Shown: positions 37,261 through 47,224, counted from the stretch's first letter. The stretch is DNA of 64,000 bases from Pseudoalteromonas spongiae UST010723-006 (GCF_000238255.3 NZ_CP011039.1:2343001-2407000), one strand, 5' to 3'. Numbers and translations: made by a program. The notes: generated by a model from the letters alone, not told the origin.

Positions 37261-37660
37261 TTAATCAAACCTGAAAGTAAAATTTAAATGAATAATGCGA
37301 GACAGGGAGCGAAGCGGTCGAGCAAGACATGTAGGCATGGGTGAATAGCGTCTTGAGACGAACGAAGTTCGGCTAGCTATGAACACGAGAAAAGGACCTC
37401 GAGCTGGAAAGCGTACAGGGACGTTTAGCGTGGTGATTTATGGCGTTTATGTTCACATTTAAATTATGTTTGAAGAATCAGTTTGATTTTAGGGCGTCGG
37501 GGGAATCCAAAGGGGGGCCGGCGTATTTAAATTTGATATTAAAATTCATCCATGAAGCTGGGGACATCGGTCATCCCGGACCTCATTTCAAAGTGCTGCG
37601 AAACTGCGTTTCGATCACTTTTCATCTTTTGGCTGCTGTCGCCAGCGCGACAACCATGTT
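37261..37660 (+). repeat. Long inverted repeat, right arm
   Basis: Counterpart of the arm at 35705-35930, in the opposite orientation. It has two insertions relative to that arm: about 70 bases around 37337-37410 (GGGTGAATAGCGTCTTGAGA onward) and about 100 bases around 37525-37625. Either this copy is the fuller version or it has gained sequence. No transposase is encoded. It lies between the cassette and argS. Confidence 0.65.
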
Positions 37661-37770
37661 TCAAAATAACTTTAGAGCCAATGGTAAGCTCCAAAGCTAA
37701 AGCGAAGCAAAATCCTACAAATAGGCGAGCAAATAATTCGGATATTGAAAAGAGAAATATCAATGCCATT

Positions 37771-37859
37771 TGCAAACTAGTTTGCATTTAGACAAGGAAG
37801 GTTTTTAATCTAGCCCCATGAGCATAGTGCGCTATGTGATTAGGGTAGATTAAAAACCT
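37771..37859. repeat. Hairpin element downstream of argS
   Basis: A perfect 16-base palindrome TGCAAACTAGTTTGCA (37771-37786) is followed by a large hairpin with 14-base perfect arms AGGTTTTTAATCTA (37799-37812) and TAGATTAAAAACCT (37846-37859). Short GC pairs sit in the loop. It lies 32 bases from the argS stop. It could help end argS transcription, but the lack of a T run and the layered symmetry look more like a dispersed palindromic element. Confidence 0.6.
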
Positions 37860-37890
37860 GACGCAGTATTAATGCGAAATAAGAAGCAAA

Positions 37891-39633
37891 TTACATTTGC
37901 TCCATTACTTCGATACCTAGAAGATCCAAACCTTTAGCTAACGTCTTCGCCACTAAATTACACAGCATTAAGCGGCTTTCTTTAGTTGCTGGCTCAACAC
38001 CGTCTTTTAGTACCGGACATGTTTCATAGAAGCTCATGTATAGGCTTGCAAGCTCATATAAGTAGCTACATAGAACGTGCGGCGTCGCGTCACCAATCAT
38101 TTGGTCTAGCACTTCTTCAAACTGGATTAGTTTGATTGCTAACGCCTTTTCTTGCGCTTCAACAATTGAAATTGGTGCATTTAAGCTTGCAGCGTCAATA
38201 CCTGCTTTACGGAAGATACTGCGCACACGCGTGTATGCATACTGTAAGTAAGGCGCTGTTGCACCTTCAAAGCTCAGCATAGTATCCCAGTTGAAGATAT
38301 AGTCGCTGGTACGGTTCTTAGAAAGATCCGCGTATTTCACTGCACCAATACCTACTTTACGTGCGATTTCAGCGCGTTCTTCAGCGCTTAGGTCTGATTC
38401 GCGCTCTGCTAGCTTGTCAGTTGCACGGCTTACGGCTTCTTCTAATAGTTCAGCTAGTTTAACTGTGCCACCAGTACGGGTTTTAAATGGTTTACCATCC
38501 TCACCCATCATGGTGCCGAATGGGCAGAACTCATACGTTGTTTCGTCACGTAACAGGCCAGCTTTACGTGCTGTTAATTCAACTTGATTGAAGTGCAGAC
38601 TTTGACGCGCATCTACAAAGATTAAAATACGATCTGCGCCGAGTTTGTTAGAACGGTAATCACACGCTGCTAAGTCGGTAGTTGCATATAAGAAGCCACC
38701 ACCTGATTTTTGCACGATAAATACAGATGGCTCACCGTCTTTATTTGCAAGCTCATCAAGGAATACTACTTGTGCACCTTGGTCTTCAACAGCAATGCCT
38801 TTTTCTTTAAGCAGTGTAATAACACCTTGCAGCGCATCGTTATATGCACTTTCAGCTTTAATATCTTCAGGCTTAAGGGTAACGTTTAGCTTTGCGTACA
38901 CTTCTTCAGAGTGTTTTACTGACGTATCAATAAACAGTTTCCACAGCTTTTCACAGTGAGCATCGCCACCTTGTAGCTTAACTACGTAGTCACGTGCTTT
39001 ATCGGCAAAACCGTCTTCATCGTCAAAACGTTTTTTCGCATCGCGGTAGAAGGTTTCTAAATCAGCTAAAGCAACTGATTCAAGATCAACACCTTGGTTA
39101 AGTAAGTCTTCTAGGTGCGCAATCAACATACCAAATTGCGTACCCCAATCACCTACATGATTTTGACGGGTAACGGAGTCGCCGCGGAACTCAAGTGCAC
39201 GTACTACCGCATCACCTATAATGGTTGAACGTAAATGACCGACGTGCATTTCTTTTGCAAGGTTAGGCGATGAGTAATCTACTACCACGTTTTGTGCGCT
39301 AGCATGCTCAGCAACACCCAGTTTTTCATCTTGGTTTGCAGATGAAAGCGTGTCTGCTAAAAACTCTGGCTTTAAGTGAATATTAATAAAACCTGGGCCG
39401 GCAATTTCAGTTTGCGAAGCAATATCGCTAACATCTAGATTGTCGATAATTTTTTGTGCAAGTTCTCGCGGATTCGTTTTTAACTTTTTCGCAGCGCCCA
39501 TTGCACCATTAATTTGGTAATCACCAAACTGCGGGCGCGTACTTTGCGTTACCGCTGGGTTGGTATCTTCTGGTAAACCTGCTGCAACCATAGCTGCAAC
39601 GGCTTTTTCTACTAATATCTGACGAATATTCAT
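37891..39633 (-). CDS. argS: Arginyl-tRNA synthetase
   Basis: Class I synthetase of 580 residues charging tRNA-Arg. The HIGH motif is [12 protein letters not shown], preceded by SSPNLAKEM, and the KMSK region has the degenerate form [13 protein letters not shown] that is common in ArgS. An N-terminal Add-1 domain and a C-terminal DALR anticodon-binding domain ([19 protein letters not shown]) are present. Single gene, flanked on both sides by palindromic elements. Confidence 0.96.
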   Translation of the reverse strand: MNIRQILVEKAVAAMVAAGLPEDTNPAVTQSTRPQFGDYQINGAMGAAKKLKTNPRELAQKIIDNLDVSDIASQTEIAGPGFINIHLKPEFLADTLSSANQDEKLGVAEHASAQNVVVDYSSPNLAKEMHVGHLRSTIIGDAVVRALEFRGDSVTRQNHVGDWGTQFGMLIAHLEDLLNQGVDLESVALADLETFYRDAKKRFDDEDGFADKARDYVVKLQGGDAHCEKLWKLFIDTSVKHSEEVYAKLNVTLKPEDIKAESAYNDALQGVITLLKEKGIAVEDQGAQVVFLDELANKDGEPSVFIVQKSGGGFLYATTDLAACDYRSNKLGADRILIFVDARQSLHFNQVELTARKAGLLRDETTYEFCPFGTMMGEDGKPFKTRTGGTVKLAELLEEAVSRATDKLAERESDLSAEERAEIARKVGIGAVKYADLSKNRTSDYIFNWDTMLSFEGATAPYLQYAYTRVRSIFRKAGIDAASLNAPISIVEAQEKALAIKLIQFEEVLDQMIGDATPHVLCSYLYELASLYMSFYETCPVLKDGVEPATKESRLMLCNLVAKTLAKGLDLLGIEVMEQM

Positions 39634-39790
39634 TCTCTATTTCCTGTTACACACCGCTTAGGAGTAATCTCAACCAAGCCATGTCATTTTTATTCGTTTT
39701 TAAAACTGACAACATCACACAACACGTTATCAATGTAACTTAACTTTTTGACTAAATAAATGCTGCGAGAGCTGAGTACTTAACTTATCC

Positions 39791-39915
39791 ATCGGCAATT
39801 TATCAATTGTTGTAACGCAGCCGCCGAAGTTTTGGGCGTTAGGAGTTTAGTCCGCTAAATGACTAATGCCGAAACTGAAGGCAATAAAGTTACAACACTT
39901 TGATAATAAGCCGAT
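39791..39915. repeat. Imperfect palindromic element, family C
   Basis: Outer arms ATCGGC..TTATCAA..TGTTGTAAC (39791-39816) and their complement (39889-39915) enclose a GC-richer interior with its own partial symmetry (TTTGGGCGTTAG / GACTAATGCCGAAACT). The total is about 125 bases. Its right end reaches the first base of the prfC stop codon. The tight fit against a stop codon is like that of the family B element at 28176-28337. Confidence 0.55.
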
Positions 39916-41498
39916 TAGTGTTCACGCGTCTGGTGGAACACAACTTCTGGATAACGCTCTTGCGACAAGTTTAAGTTAACGCGTGTTGGCGCGATGTACG
40001 TTAGGTTATCACCACCATCAAGCGCTAAGTTGACTTCGCACTTACGGCGGAATTCTTCTAGCTTTTTCGCATCGTCACAAGTTACCCAGCGCGCTGTTGC
40101 AACGCTTACGCTTTCGTACATGGCATCTACGTTGTATTCGGCTTTTAAGCGCGCCACAACTACATCGAACTGAAGTACACCTACCGCACCTACGATAAGG
40201 TCATTGTTTTGCAGTGGTCTAAATACCTGTACTGCACCTTCTTCCGAAAGCTGGATAAGGCCTTTAAGTAACTGTTTTTGCTTAAGCGGATCGCGTAAGC
40301 GAATGCGACGGAATAATTCTGGCGCAAAGTTTGGAATACCGCTGAACTTAATTTTTTCACCTTGCGTGAAGGTGTCACCAATTTGAATCGTACCATGGTT
40401 ATGAAGACCAATAATATCCCCTGCGTACGCTTCTGCTGCACGTTCACGGTCGCCAGCCATAAAGGTTACCGCATCAGATATGCTGACCTTTTTACCAATA
40501 CGCACATGGTCCATTTTCATACCTTGCTCATACTTACCCGATACAATACGCATAAAGGCAATACGGTCACGGTGTTTCGGGTCCATGTTTGCTTGGATTT
40601 TAAATACGAAGCCTGAGAACTTTTCTTCGTCAGCAGTAACGAGGCGGTCATCTGTTTGACGCGGCTGTGGCGCTGGTGCCCACTTAGTTAAACCGTCAAG
40701 CATATGGTCAACACCAAAGTTACCAAGTGCGGTACCAAAGAATACCGGTGTTAATTCACCTGCAAGGAAAAGCTCTTGGTCAAATTCGTGCGATGCACCT
40801 ACCACTAGTTCAAGTTCTTCACGTAGTAATTCAGCCAGTTCTTCACCTACTGCTGCGTCAAGCTCTGGGTTATCTAACCCTTTAACAATACGCACGTCTT
40901 GAATTGTGTGACCTTGACCTGTTTGGTACAAAATCGTTTCATCGCGATGAATATGGTAAACACCTTTAAACTCTTTACCACAACCAATTGGCCACGTAAC
41001 CGGAGCACACGCGATGTTTAGTTCACTTTCAACTTCGTCCATTACTTCCATTGGGTCACGGATATCACGGTCGAGTTTGTTCATAAAGGTAACAATTGGC
41101 GTATCACGAAGACGCGTTACTTCCATTAGCTTACGGGTACGGTCTTCTACACCTTTCGCAGCGTCAATTACCATTAGGCACGAGTCAACCGCGGTGAGTG
41201 TACGGTAAGTATCTTCCGAGAAGTCTTCGTGTCCTGGGGTATCGAGTAGGTTTACCAAACAGTCGTTGTACGGGAATTGCATTACAGAGGTAGTAACTGA
41301 GATACCACGCTCTTTTTCCATTTCCATCCAGTCTGATTTAGCATGTTGATTCGAACCACGACCTTTTACTGTACCTGCTTTTTGCAGAGCTTGTCCGAAA
41401 AGAAGTACCTTTTCAGTAATGGTTGTTTTACCCGCATCCGGGTGGGAGATAATCGCAAAGGTGCGACGTTTGCCAACTTCAGTTGAAATACTGGACAT
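39915..41498 (-). CDS. prfC: Peptide chain release factor 3
   Basis: GTPase of 527 residues that recycles RF1/RF2 from the ribosome after termination. G-domain motifs are SHPDAGKTT (G1), RGISVT (G2), DTPGHEDF (G3) and FMNKLDRD (G4). The rest of the length and the EQERGIS-like [17 protein letters not shown] segment fit RF3 and exclude EF-G, which is longer. Single gene. Confidence 0.96.
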   Translation of the reverse strand: MSSISTEVGKRRTFAIISHPDAGKTTITEKVLLFGQALQKAGTVKGRGSNQHAKSDWMEMEKERGISVTTSVMQFPYNDCLVNLLDTPGHEDFSEDTYRTLTAVDSCLMVIDAAKGVEDRTRKLMEVTRLRDTPIVTFMNKLDRDIRDPMEVMDEVESELNIACAPVTWPIGCGKEFKGVYHIHRDETILYQTGQGHTIQDVRIVKGLDNPELDAAVGEELAELLREELELVVGASHEFDQELFLAGELTPVFFGTALGNFGVDHMLDGLTKWAPAPQPRQTDDRLVTADEEKFSGFVFKIQANMDPKHRDRIAFMRIVSGKYEQGMKMDHVRIGKKVSISDAVTFMAGDRERAAEAYAGDIIGLHNHGTIQIGDTFTQGEKIKFSGIPNFAPELFRRIRLRDPLKQKQLLKGLIQLSEEGAVQVFRPLQNNDLIVGAVGVLQFDVVVARLKAEYNVDAMYESVSVATARWVTCDDAKKLEEFRRKCEVNLALDGGDNLTYIAPTRVNLNLSQERYPEVVFHQTREH

Positions 41499-41755
41499 GA
41501 ATACCCGCCAATCGCTTAAAATTCAAGGTTAAAAATGGGGCGAAATTATACCTGTTTCACCACTTTAATAGCAATTAAAGCAGCGTGAATAAATAGGATT
41601 TTTTCGTTTGCGTGCATCACTGTGCCATTAAAAAATTACTGTCTTCGCAAGAAATCCTCATGTTAGAATGTTCAACTATGTCTAATATGTTGGTTTTCTT
41701 TGAATTTAACCACGCATATTGAATTGATATCCATATATGGCAAGGGAGAACGTAA
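41499..41755. other. Divergent promoter region before the biosynthetic cluster
   Basis: Between prfC and the first ABC-transporter gene. AT-rich; it should contain the promoter of prfC and that of the cluster. An AGGGAG ribosome site for the GTG at 41756 is seen at 41743-41748. No operator could be named. Confidence 0.4.
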
Positions 41756-42661
41756 GTGCCAGATCACGACTTCATTATTAAACTGCAGCAACTCAGTTTT
41801 CGATACAAAAGTAATGATGTCGATACGCTTAATAATCTTTCTCTTGTGATAAAGCCAGGTGAATGCGTTGGTTTAATTGGGCCAAATGGTGCGGGTAAAT
41901 CGACCTTAATCTCGATTATTACTGGCTTACTCAGTGCGCAAACAGGCTCTGTTTGCTATGGTGATAACGCTACACCACGACAATTTATCAAACAACAGCT
42001 GGCACTTGTGCCGCAAGAATACGCTTTTTATGAGCGTCTTACGGTTCAGCAAAACCTAGCGTATTTTGCCAGTTTACTCAAAACGAATAACTGCGATGAG
42101 TTAGTTACAAACACCTTAGCCCAATGCCAACTTAGTCACGTAAGCAGCAAAAAAGCCGATAATTTATCAGGTGGCTATAAACGCCGTTTAAACTTGGCAA
42201 TTGCGCTGTTAAAACAGCCTAGCGTATTGATTTTAGATGAGCCAACGGTAGGAATTGACCCGGTTTCTCGTGAGCTAATTATGCAGCTACTTGCCACATT
42301 AAAACAGCAAGGCACAACCATTATTTACACCTCGCATTTACTTACCGAAGTAGAGCAAATTTGCGATACGATTTATGGTTTAAAACGCGGTGAACTTATT
42401 CATATAACAGCTCACAGCGAAAACGCGCCACTGCAAATTAGCTTTGAAAGTGCATTGTGCGACGATGCCATCGCGGGCATTACTGCGTTATTACCAAATA
42501 CACAATTAAACTCACCAAGCCAAATTGAAATAAGCTCGTGCAAAGAGCCACTTGCTTTGCTCGCACAGCTTACCCAGGTTTCATTACCACCTATTAGTGA
42601 AATCAATTATTCAACACTGCACCTCGAAAACTACTATAAAGAGCTGTTTACAGAACTATGA
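41756..42661 (+). CDS. ABC transporter ATP-binding subunit (biosynthetic cluster)
   Basis: A 301-residue ABC ATPase: Walker A GPNGAGKST, Q-loop LVPQEYAFYE, signature LSGGYKRRL, Walker B VLILDEPTVG and H-loop TSHLL. About 90 further residues follow the ATPase core, as in drug/polyketide exporters of the ABC-2 class. The start is a GTG with an AGGGAG site. It overlaps the permease gene by four bases. Its position as first gene of a cluster with acyl-chain synthesis enzymes suggests export of the product. Confidence 0.92.
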   Translation: MPDHDFIIKLQQLSFRYKSNDVDTLNNLSLVIKPGECVGLIGPNGAGKSTLISIITGLLSAQTGSVCYGDNATPRQFIKQQLALVPQEYAFYERLTVQQNLAYFASLLKTNNCDELVTNTLAQCQLSHVSSKKADNLSGGYKRRLNLAIALLKQPSVLILDEPTVGIDPVSRELIMQLLATLKQQGTTIIYTSHLLTEVEQICDTIYGLKRGELIHITAHSENAPLQISFESALCDDAIAGITALLPNTQLNSPSQIEISSCKEPLALLAQLTQVSLPPISEINYSTLHLENYYKELFTEL

Positions 42662-43809
42662 TTAAAGCGAGTATCATTAAAGAATTCCGGCTTATTTTTA
42701 GCGACTTACACAGCCTAGCTGTGCTCTTTTTAATGCCGATTAGCTTTATGTTGATTATGACATTTGCACTGAGTAATAAAGCGGAAGATTTAACTAAATC
42801 AATTAATTTAAACATCACCCAGCAGGATAGCAATTTGGCTGAATCGCTGCTCAAAGCCTATTTAAGTGATGTGGGATTTAGCCAAGATATAAACCAACAA
42901 GCCGATGTTACGCTTGAGCTTGCCAGTGGCTTTGAAAATGCCCTATTTGCTGATCAGGCAAATTCAGTGATCACTTTTAGTCATGTAGCTAGTTTATCGC
43001 CTCAGATGACCAGTTTAGCAAAGCAGCATTTGCAAATTGCTTTGGCGAAAGTAAAGCTCCATATTTACTTACTCGATGCCGGGCAATTATCTGAGTCCAT
43101 GCCGCTTGCAGAGCAAATGTCACGAGTGAGCGAGCAAACCAACCAATTAAAGTTAGTGTCGTTTAAGCGCGAAGAAAACTACCAAGCAGTACAGCACAGT
43201 ATTCCATCTTGGTTAGTATTTGGTGTGTTTTTTATTGTTTTGCCGATTTCAATTACGCTTATTAGTGAAAGCCAAAACGGTACGTTATTGCGCGTTACCA
43301 CCTTTCCAATTTCAAATACCGCATATTTTTCGGCCAAACTATTGGCGTTTTATTTAGTCAGTTTCACGCAAGCGATTGTGCTGATGATTATTGGCTTTAC
43401 GGTTATACCTAAATTGGTCGATGCGCCTAGCCTTAATATAGTGCAGCTCGTGCCCGCCCTTCCTTTATTAGCCGTAACCTGTGCCACCGCCGTGACCTTT
43501 GGCGCGGTTATCGCAAGCCAAATAAAAAGCCATGAACAAGCGATTGTAATAGGCGGCGGCACTAACATTTTACTTGCGGCGATTAGTGGCTTAATGGTGC
43601 CTCTAGACATCATGCCCAAGGCGATGCAAACTATAGCGCAACTTTCGCCTATGCACTGGGCGCAATCAGGACTTAAAAATTTATTTATCTCAGACTCGGA
43701 CGTACTCAGCTTAACCACTGCCCTACCTTTAATAATCTTTTCAGTGATTTGTGGTGTATTGGCACTGTGGCTATTCGAGTTAAAAGTTAGGAAATTACAA
43801 TGGAAATAG
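42658..43809 (+). CDS. ABC-2 type transporter permease (biosynthetic cluster)
   Basis: A 383-residue inner-membrane protein with one TM near the N-terminus (LAVLFLMPISFMLIMTFAL), a large extracytoplasmic segment of about 150 residues and five or six TM helices at the C-terminus (WLVFGVFFIVLPISITLI, LLAFYLVSFTQAIVLMIIG, IVIGGGTNILLAAISGLMV and others). This is the ABC2_membrane_3 arrangement. It partners with the preceding ATPase (four-base overlap) and overlaps the ACP gene by ten bases, showing tight translational coupling across the cluster. Confidence 0.9.
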   Translation: MIKASIIKEFRLIFSDLHSLAVLFLMPISFMLIMTFALSNKAEDLTKSINLNITQQDSNLAESLLKAYLSDVGFSQDINQQADVTLELASGFENALFADQANSVITFSHVASLSPQMTSLAKQHLQIALAKVKLHIYLLDAGQLSESMPLAEQMSRVSEQTNQLKLVSFKREENYQAVQHSIPSWLVFGVFFIVLPISITLISESQNGTLLRVTTFPISNTAYFSAKLLAFYLVSFTQAIVLMIIGFTVIPKLVDAPSLNIVQLVPALPLLAVTCATAVTFGAVIASQIKSHEQAIVIGGGTNILLAAISGLMVPLDIMPKAMQTIAQLSPMHWAQSGLKNLFISDSDVLSLTTALPLIIFSVICGVLALWLFELKVRKLQWK

Positions 43810-44081
43810 AAGAATTAAAAAACAAACTTAAACAACTTATTGTTGAAGAGTGTGACAAGGAAGATGAGATAGAATGGCACGAAATCGAAGACGATGCGCC
43901 GCTGTTTGGCAATGACTCTAAAGTCGGTTTAGATTCACTTGATGCCCTACAACTTGCTTTAATTATCAAACAAAACTTTGGTATTCGTGTTGAAAGTTCA
44001 AAAGAAAGTCGTAAAGACCTTTACTCAATAAACACCATAGTTGCACTTATTGAACGCGAAAAAAGTAAAGACCTTGCCTAG
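43800..44081 (+). CDS. Acyl carrier protein (biosynthetic cluster)
   Basis: A 93-residue acidic carrier protein. The phosphopantetheine attachment serine is Ser46 in VGLDSLDALQ. The surrounding four-helix pattern is preserved. It is not the housekeeping acpP, which is usually beside fabF/fabD and of about 78 residues. It is bracketed by exporter and ketosynthase genes, so it should carry the growing chain of the cluster's product. Confidence 0.9.
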   Translation: MEIEELKNKLKQLIVEECDKEDEIEWHEIEDDAPLFGNDSKVGLDSLDALQLALIIKQNFGIRVESSKESRKDLYSINTIVALIEREKSKDLA

Positions 44082-45159
44082 TTATATTATTGCTTCTGAT
44101 TCATGGTCGGCCTGTGGCCGCGGCAATGAATTACAGTTTTCCACAACGCAGTTTCAAACAGTAAAAACGGCAGAGCAAATTGACGTGCCGTTTTTTGCAA
44201 TGCAAGATTTACCTGTTGATACCAGCGAAAAGCGTATTCTTTCATCGCTCTCAAGTGTTGTAGGTAATGCTGTAAAAAAAGCAGGACTAACTGCTGAACA
44301 ACTTGCAAATACAGCGATTATTCTCGGTTCAACCAGCTTAGATGTCAGTGCGGTAGAAGCCAAACCTGAGCAAACTATTTGGCTTACAAATACCGACCGT
44401 TTAAGTGGTTATTTAAAGCAGCAGTTTGCGACCTCTGACTTACACCTAACCATCAACACAGCATGCACTGCGGGCACTAACGCGGTTATTTTAGCCGACC
44501 AGTTGCTAAACCAAAATAAAGCGCAGTATGTCATTGTTGTTGGCTGTGAGTTTTACAACCCACTAACGGTAGAAGGCTTTTATTCACTCGATTTACAAAG
44601 TAGCCAAGGGCTACGTACCTTTAGTGAGTCTCGCTCAGGGTTGGTACTTGGTGAAGGCGTTGCTGCGTTAGTTATGGCAAAACACACCACCTCACCATCT
44701 CAGTTAAAATTGATTGGTTATGGTTCAGGCTGTGATCACTACAGTTTAACCATGACACAAGAATCTGGCGTACATATTCAAGCCATTATTGAAATGGCGC
44801 TTAAAAAAGCCAATCTTGATGCTAAGCAAATTGATTTGATAAAAGTACACGGCACGGCCACCTTAAATAACGACCAGGCTGAGCTAAACGCATTTAATCA
44901 ATGGCTTGAACATGCGCCTATTTTTGCCTTTAAACCTTTTACTGGTCACACCTTAGGGGCTTGTGGCGTATTAGAATTAGCATTAATGGACTACTTGCAT
45001 CAGCAACAGCTGGTTATACCAAGGCCAGAATACCTAAAGACAGATGCGATTTTAAGGCCGTTTAGTGACGCAAAACCACTATCAAGTTACCAACATATAT
45101 TACTTAATCACTGTGGTTTTGGTGGTAATAACGCGGCATTAATTATTGAGGTGGCTTGA
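44074..45159 (+). CDS. Beta-ketoacyl-ACP synthase (KAS I/II type)
   Basis: A ketosynthase of about 361 residues with a complete Cys-His-His triad: NTACTAGTNAV (Cys), KVHGTATLNND (His) and FKPFTGHTLGACG (His). It is somewhat shorter than FabF (about 410). No ATG is available at the N-terminus. The frame opens at a TTG at 44041 and has another TTG at 44074, just ahead of PSYIIASDSWSACG, which I choose because it overlaps the ACP end by only eight bases. The start is uncertain. It overlaps the next gene by four bases. Confidence 0.87.
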   Translation: MPSYIIASDSWSACGRGNELQFSTTQFQTVKTAEQIDVPFFAMQDLPVDTSEKRILSSLSSVVGNAVKKAGLTAEQLANTAIILGSTSLDVSAVEAKPEQTIWLTNTDRLSGYLKQQFATSDLHLTINTACTAGTNAVILADQLLNQNKAQYVIVVGCEFYNPLTVEGFYSLDLQSSQGLRTFSESRSGLVLGEGVAALVMAKHTTSPSQLKLIGYGSGCDHYSLTMTQESGVHIQAIIEMALKKANLDAKQIDLIKVHGTATLNNDQAELNAFNQWLEHAPIFAFKPFTGHTLGACGVLELALMDYLHQQQLVIPRPEYLKTDAILRPFSDAKPLSSYQHILLNHCGFGGNNAALIIEVA

Positions 45160-45740
45160 TGACATTAAACGTACTGAACTACGCGATTGTTGACGAACCA
45201 CGCGACAAAACCAATAAGCAACTGCGCCAAGAATTAAAACACGATTTTGCAATTAATGGACGCAGACTCGATAATTTTACGTTAACCGCAATGAAAGCGG
45301 TTGCCAAAATTGCACCGAGCTTAAATAGTGAAAACCGTTACGCACTGTTTAGCGCTGCACAGTATTTTTCATTGGAATTATTGCAAAGTTTACTGCTCGA
45401 TTTAGCACAAAATACACCGCTTAAACCGCTCGATTTTGTTGCAACCGTAGGCAATGCAGCAAATTACTATTTGGCAAAACAGTTCAACCTAGAAGCAACC
45501 AATTTGTTCTTAGGGTGCACCGACAACAAACTAAGTAAAACGTTGTTAGTGGCAGAACTGGATTTATCTGAGCAAAACTCCGACGCTGCAATTATTGTAA
45601 TTTGGCAAGAAAGTGAAAAAACGCGCCGCTGTTACGCGCTTTTAGTTGAATTAGCACCGCAGCAAGCAACAGACGTATATGCACACGAACTAATCGCTCA
45701 ATTGGATGCTGGTGCAAAAACACCATTTGTGGTGAACTAA
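45156..45740 (+). CDS. Ketosynthase-like / chain-length-factor-like protein
   Basis: A 194-residue protein resembling only the N-terminal half of a ketosynthase. The pattern ALFSAAQYFSLELLQSLLLD, then PLDFVATVGNAANYYLAKQF and a later LLVAELDL strand follows the Ketoacyl-synt_2 type proteins found beside ketosynthases in aryl-polyene clusters. The active-site Cys-His-His set is absent. A chain-length factor or ketosynthase partner is my inference. It overlaps the ketosynthase gene by four bases. Confidence 0.65.
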   Translation: MMTLNVLNYAIVDEPRDKTNKQLRQELKHDFAINGRRLDNFTLTAMKAVAKIAPSLNSENRYALFSAAQYFSLELLQSLLLDLAQNTPLKPLDFVATVGNAANYYLAKQFNLEATNLFLGCTDNKLSKTLLVAELDLSEQNSDAAIIVIWQESEKTRRCYALLVELAPQQATDVYAHELIAQLDAGAKTPFVVN

Positions 45741-45751
45741 CTCATTCTATT

Positions 45752-45785
45752 TGAAAGATAAACGATTATTTTCGTTTATCTTTCA
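45752..45785. terminator. Bidirectional terminator inside the biosynthetic cluster
   Basis: Perfect 13-base arms TGAAAGATAAACG and CGTTTATCTTTCA around an eight-base loop. It separates the forward ABC-ACP-KS unit from the reverse DUF2141 gene, whose last codons form the right arm. Confidence 0.75.
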
Positions 45786-46218
45786 TTAATTTTATTTGGC
45801 TTTTACTGTTTTCAGATAATTTAAAGCTGGTTTTGGCAATTTTAGGTTTGCCGCCAAATAACATAGGGTTATTGGAAAAACCTACCGCTTCTTTAGGAAT
45901 ACCTGCGCGAGATAAATCGAGCTTTTGATTGGCGTTTTCGTCAACATATAAACGAACTGCGTACCAAGCCGTTGGCAAGTCGTTAAAATCAACCAAGACA
46001 TTTTGACCATTAATCGCAATATGCTGCTCTTGATAAGGCGTAAGCGACTGCCAATCTTTTGAATCTTGCGAAAAACCGAGTTCTGACTGAAAAAGCTGAA
46101 CATGCAAAGTACCCAAAGCAGCCACATCATTTTCAACCTCGAGTGATAAGCTATTAGCGTTGGAGACAGCGCTAAATAAGGCAATCGACAAAATAATACT
46201 TCGCTTAAACATTAACAT
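45766..46218 (-). CDS. Exported DUF2141 protein
   Basis: A protein of about 150 residues with a signal peptide (FKRSIILSIALFSAVSNANS). The DUF2141 signature is visible: an amphipathic beta region, LPTAWYAVRLYVDENANQKL, then GIPKEAVGFSNNPMLFGG. Function is unknown; the family is periplasmic. Several starts are possible (46245 GTG, 46227, 46218, 46212); I favour 46218 or 46212. It lies between the two halves of the biosynthetic cluster but on the opposite strand. Confidence 0.8.
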   Translation of the reverse strand: MLMFKRSIILSIALFSAVSNANSLSLEVENDVAALGTLHVQLFQSELGFSQDSKDWQSLTPYQEQHIAINGQNVLVDFNDLPTAWYAVRLYVDENANQKLDLSRAGIPKEAVGFSNNPMLFGGKPKIAKTSFKLSENSKSQIKLMKDKRK

Positions 46219-46304
46219 ACAAAACATTGTCCAATTAAGATTCACTTAGATATTAATGTTTTATATAATAACTTCTTTTTAATGGAATAAATACTGTCTT
46301 AATA

Positions 46305-47219
46305 ATGCGCAAAGTTCTAACTGTTAACTATTCACAAACTGGGCAACTATCAAGCATTTTGGACTCAGTTGTTGGTCCTCTCAAGGAAAATAAAGAGATC
46401 ACAGTTGATCACTTAGTGATCAAACCTAAGGTAGATTTCCCCTTTCCTTGGCCGTTCGGTCAGTTCTTTCGTGTATTTCCTGAAACCGTCGCAATGGATC
46501 CAATTGAGCTAGAACCGTTTGAAACTCAATTTGAAAAATACGACTTAATTATCCTTAGTTATCAAGTGTGGTTTTTAACCCCTTCGTTACCAATTTCATC
46601 TTTCTTGCAATTACCGCAAACAAAACAGCTTTTTAAAGACACCCCTGTTGTTACGTTGATCGGTTGTCGTGGCATGTGGTTATCAGCGCAAGAAAAAATG
46701 AAAAAGCTATTGGCCGATGCCGATGCGAGCTTGGTCGATAACGTCGTGCTTAGCGATGACTGCGGGGCTGCATTTAGCTTTTTAGCGACACCTCTTTGGA
46801 TGATGACAGGAAAGAAAAAGCCACTTAGTTGGGTGCCTGCGGCAGGTGTATCACAAACAGATATCGCTGATGCAAAACGCTTTGGTTATGCTATCAGACA
46901 ACGCTTGTTATTGAATGATACCCCGATTACCCGCCCAATGTTTTTTGGCATGAAGGCAGTTAAGATAAATGAAAAATTGATTGCGAGTGAACGCGTTGGC
47001 AACCATAGCTTCTCTATTTGGTCGAAAATTCTTAAAAAATTCGGCTCACAGCAAAGTTTTGGCCGTGCCGTTGGATTAAGTGTGTATGTTGTATTCTTAG
47101 TGACTTTAATCCTCACCGTCGTGCCGATTACCGCAATTATTAAAAAGCTAATAGCGCCGTTAACACGCAAAAAAATTGCAAAACAAAAAGCCTATTACGC
47201 TGAACCATCTGGAGAGTAG
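46305..47219 (+). CDS. DarA-like dialkylresorcinol condensing enzyme
   Basis: A 304-residue protein with a flavodoxin-like start (MRKVLTVNYSQTGQLSSILD) in which SQTGQ would hold the FMN phosphate. The second half contains AFSFLATPLWMMTGKKKPLSW, and a C-terminal hydrophobic segment (AVGLSVYVVFLVTLILTVVP) suggests membrane attachment. Proteins of this shape are commonly annotated as dialkylresorcinol condensing enzyme DarA and sit beside a KAS III-like DarB. In that system two beta-ketoacyl units are joined to a cyclic precursor. The exact role here is inferred. It ends six bases before the KAS III gene. Confidence 0.78.
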   Translation: MRKVLTVNYSQTGQLSSILDSVVGPLKENKEITVDHLVIKPKVDFPFPWPFGQFFRVFPETVAMDPIELEPFETQFEKYDLIILSYQVWFLTPSLPISSFLQLPQTKQLFKDTPVVTLIGCRGMWLSAQEKMKKLLADADASLVDNVVLSDDCGAAFSFLATPLWMMTGKKKPLSWVPAAGVSQTDIADAKRFGYAIRQRLLLNDTPITRPMFFGMKAVKINEKLIASERVGNHSFSIWSKILKKFGSQQSFGRAVGLSVYVVFLVTLILTVVPITAIIKKLIAPLTRKKIAKQKAYYAEPSGE

Positions 47220-47224
47220 TACAT

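Noticed and set aside
37440..37791. Several 79-86 codon frames on both strands after the cassette
   Set aside because: They overlap each other in repeat sequence, have no family match and are interrupted in the other repeat arm.
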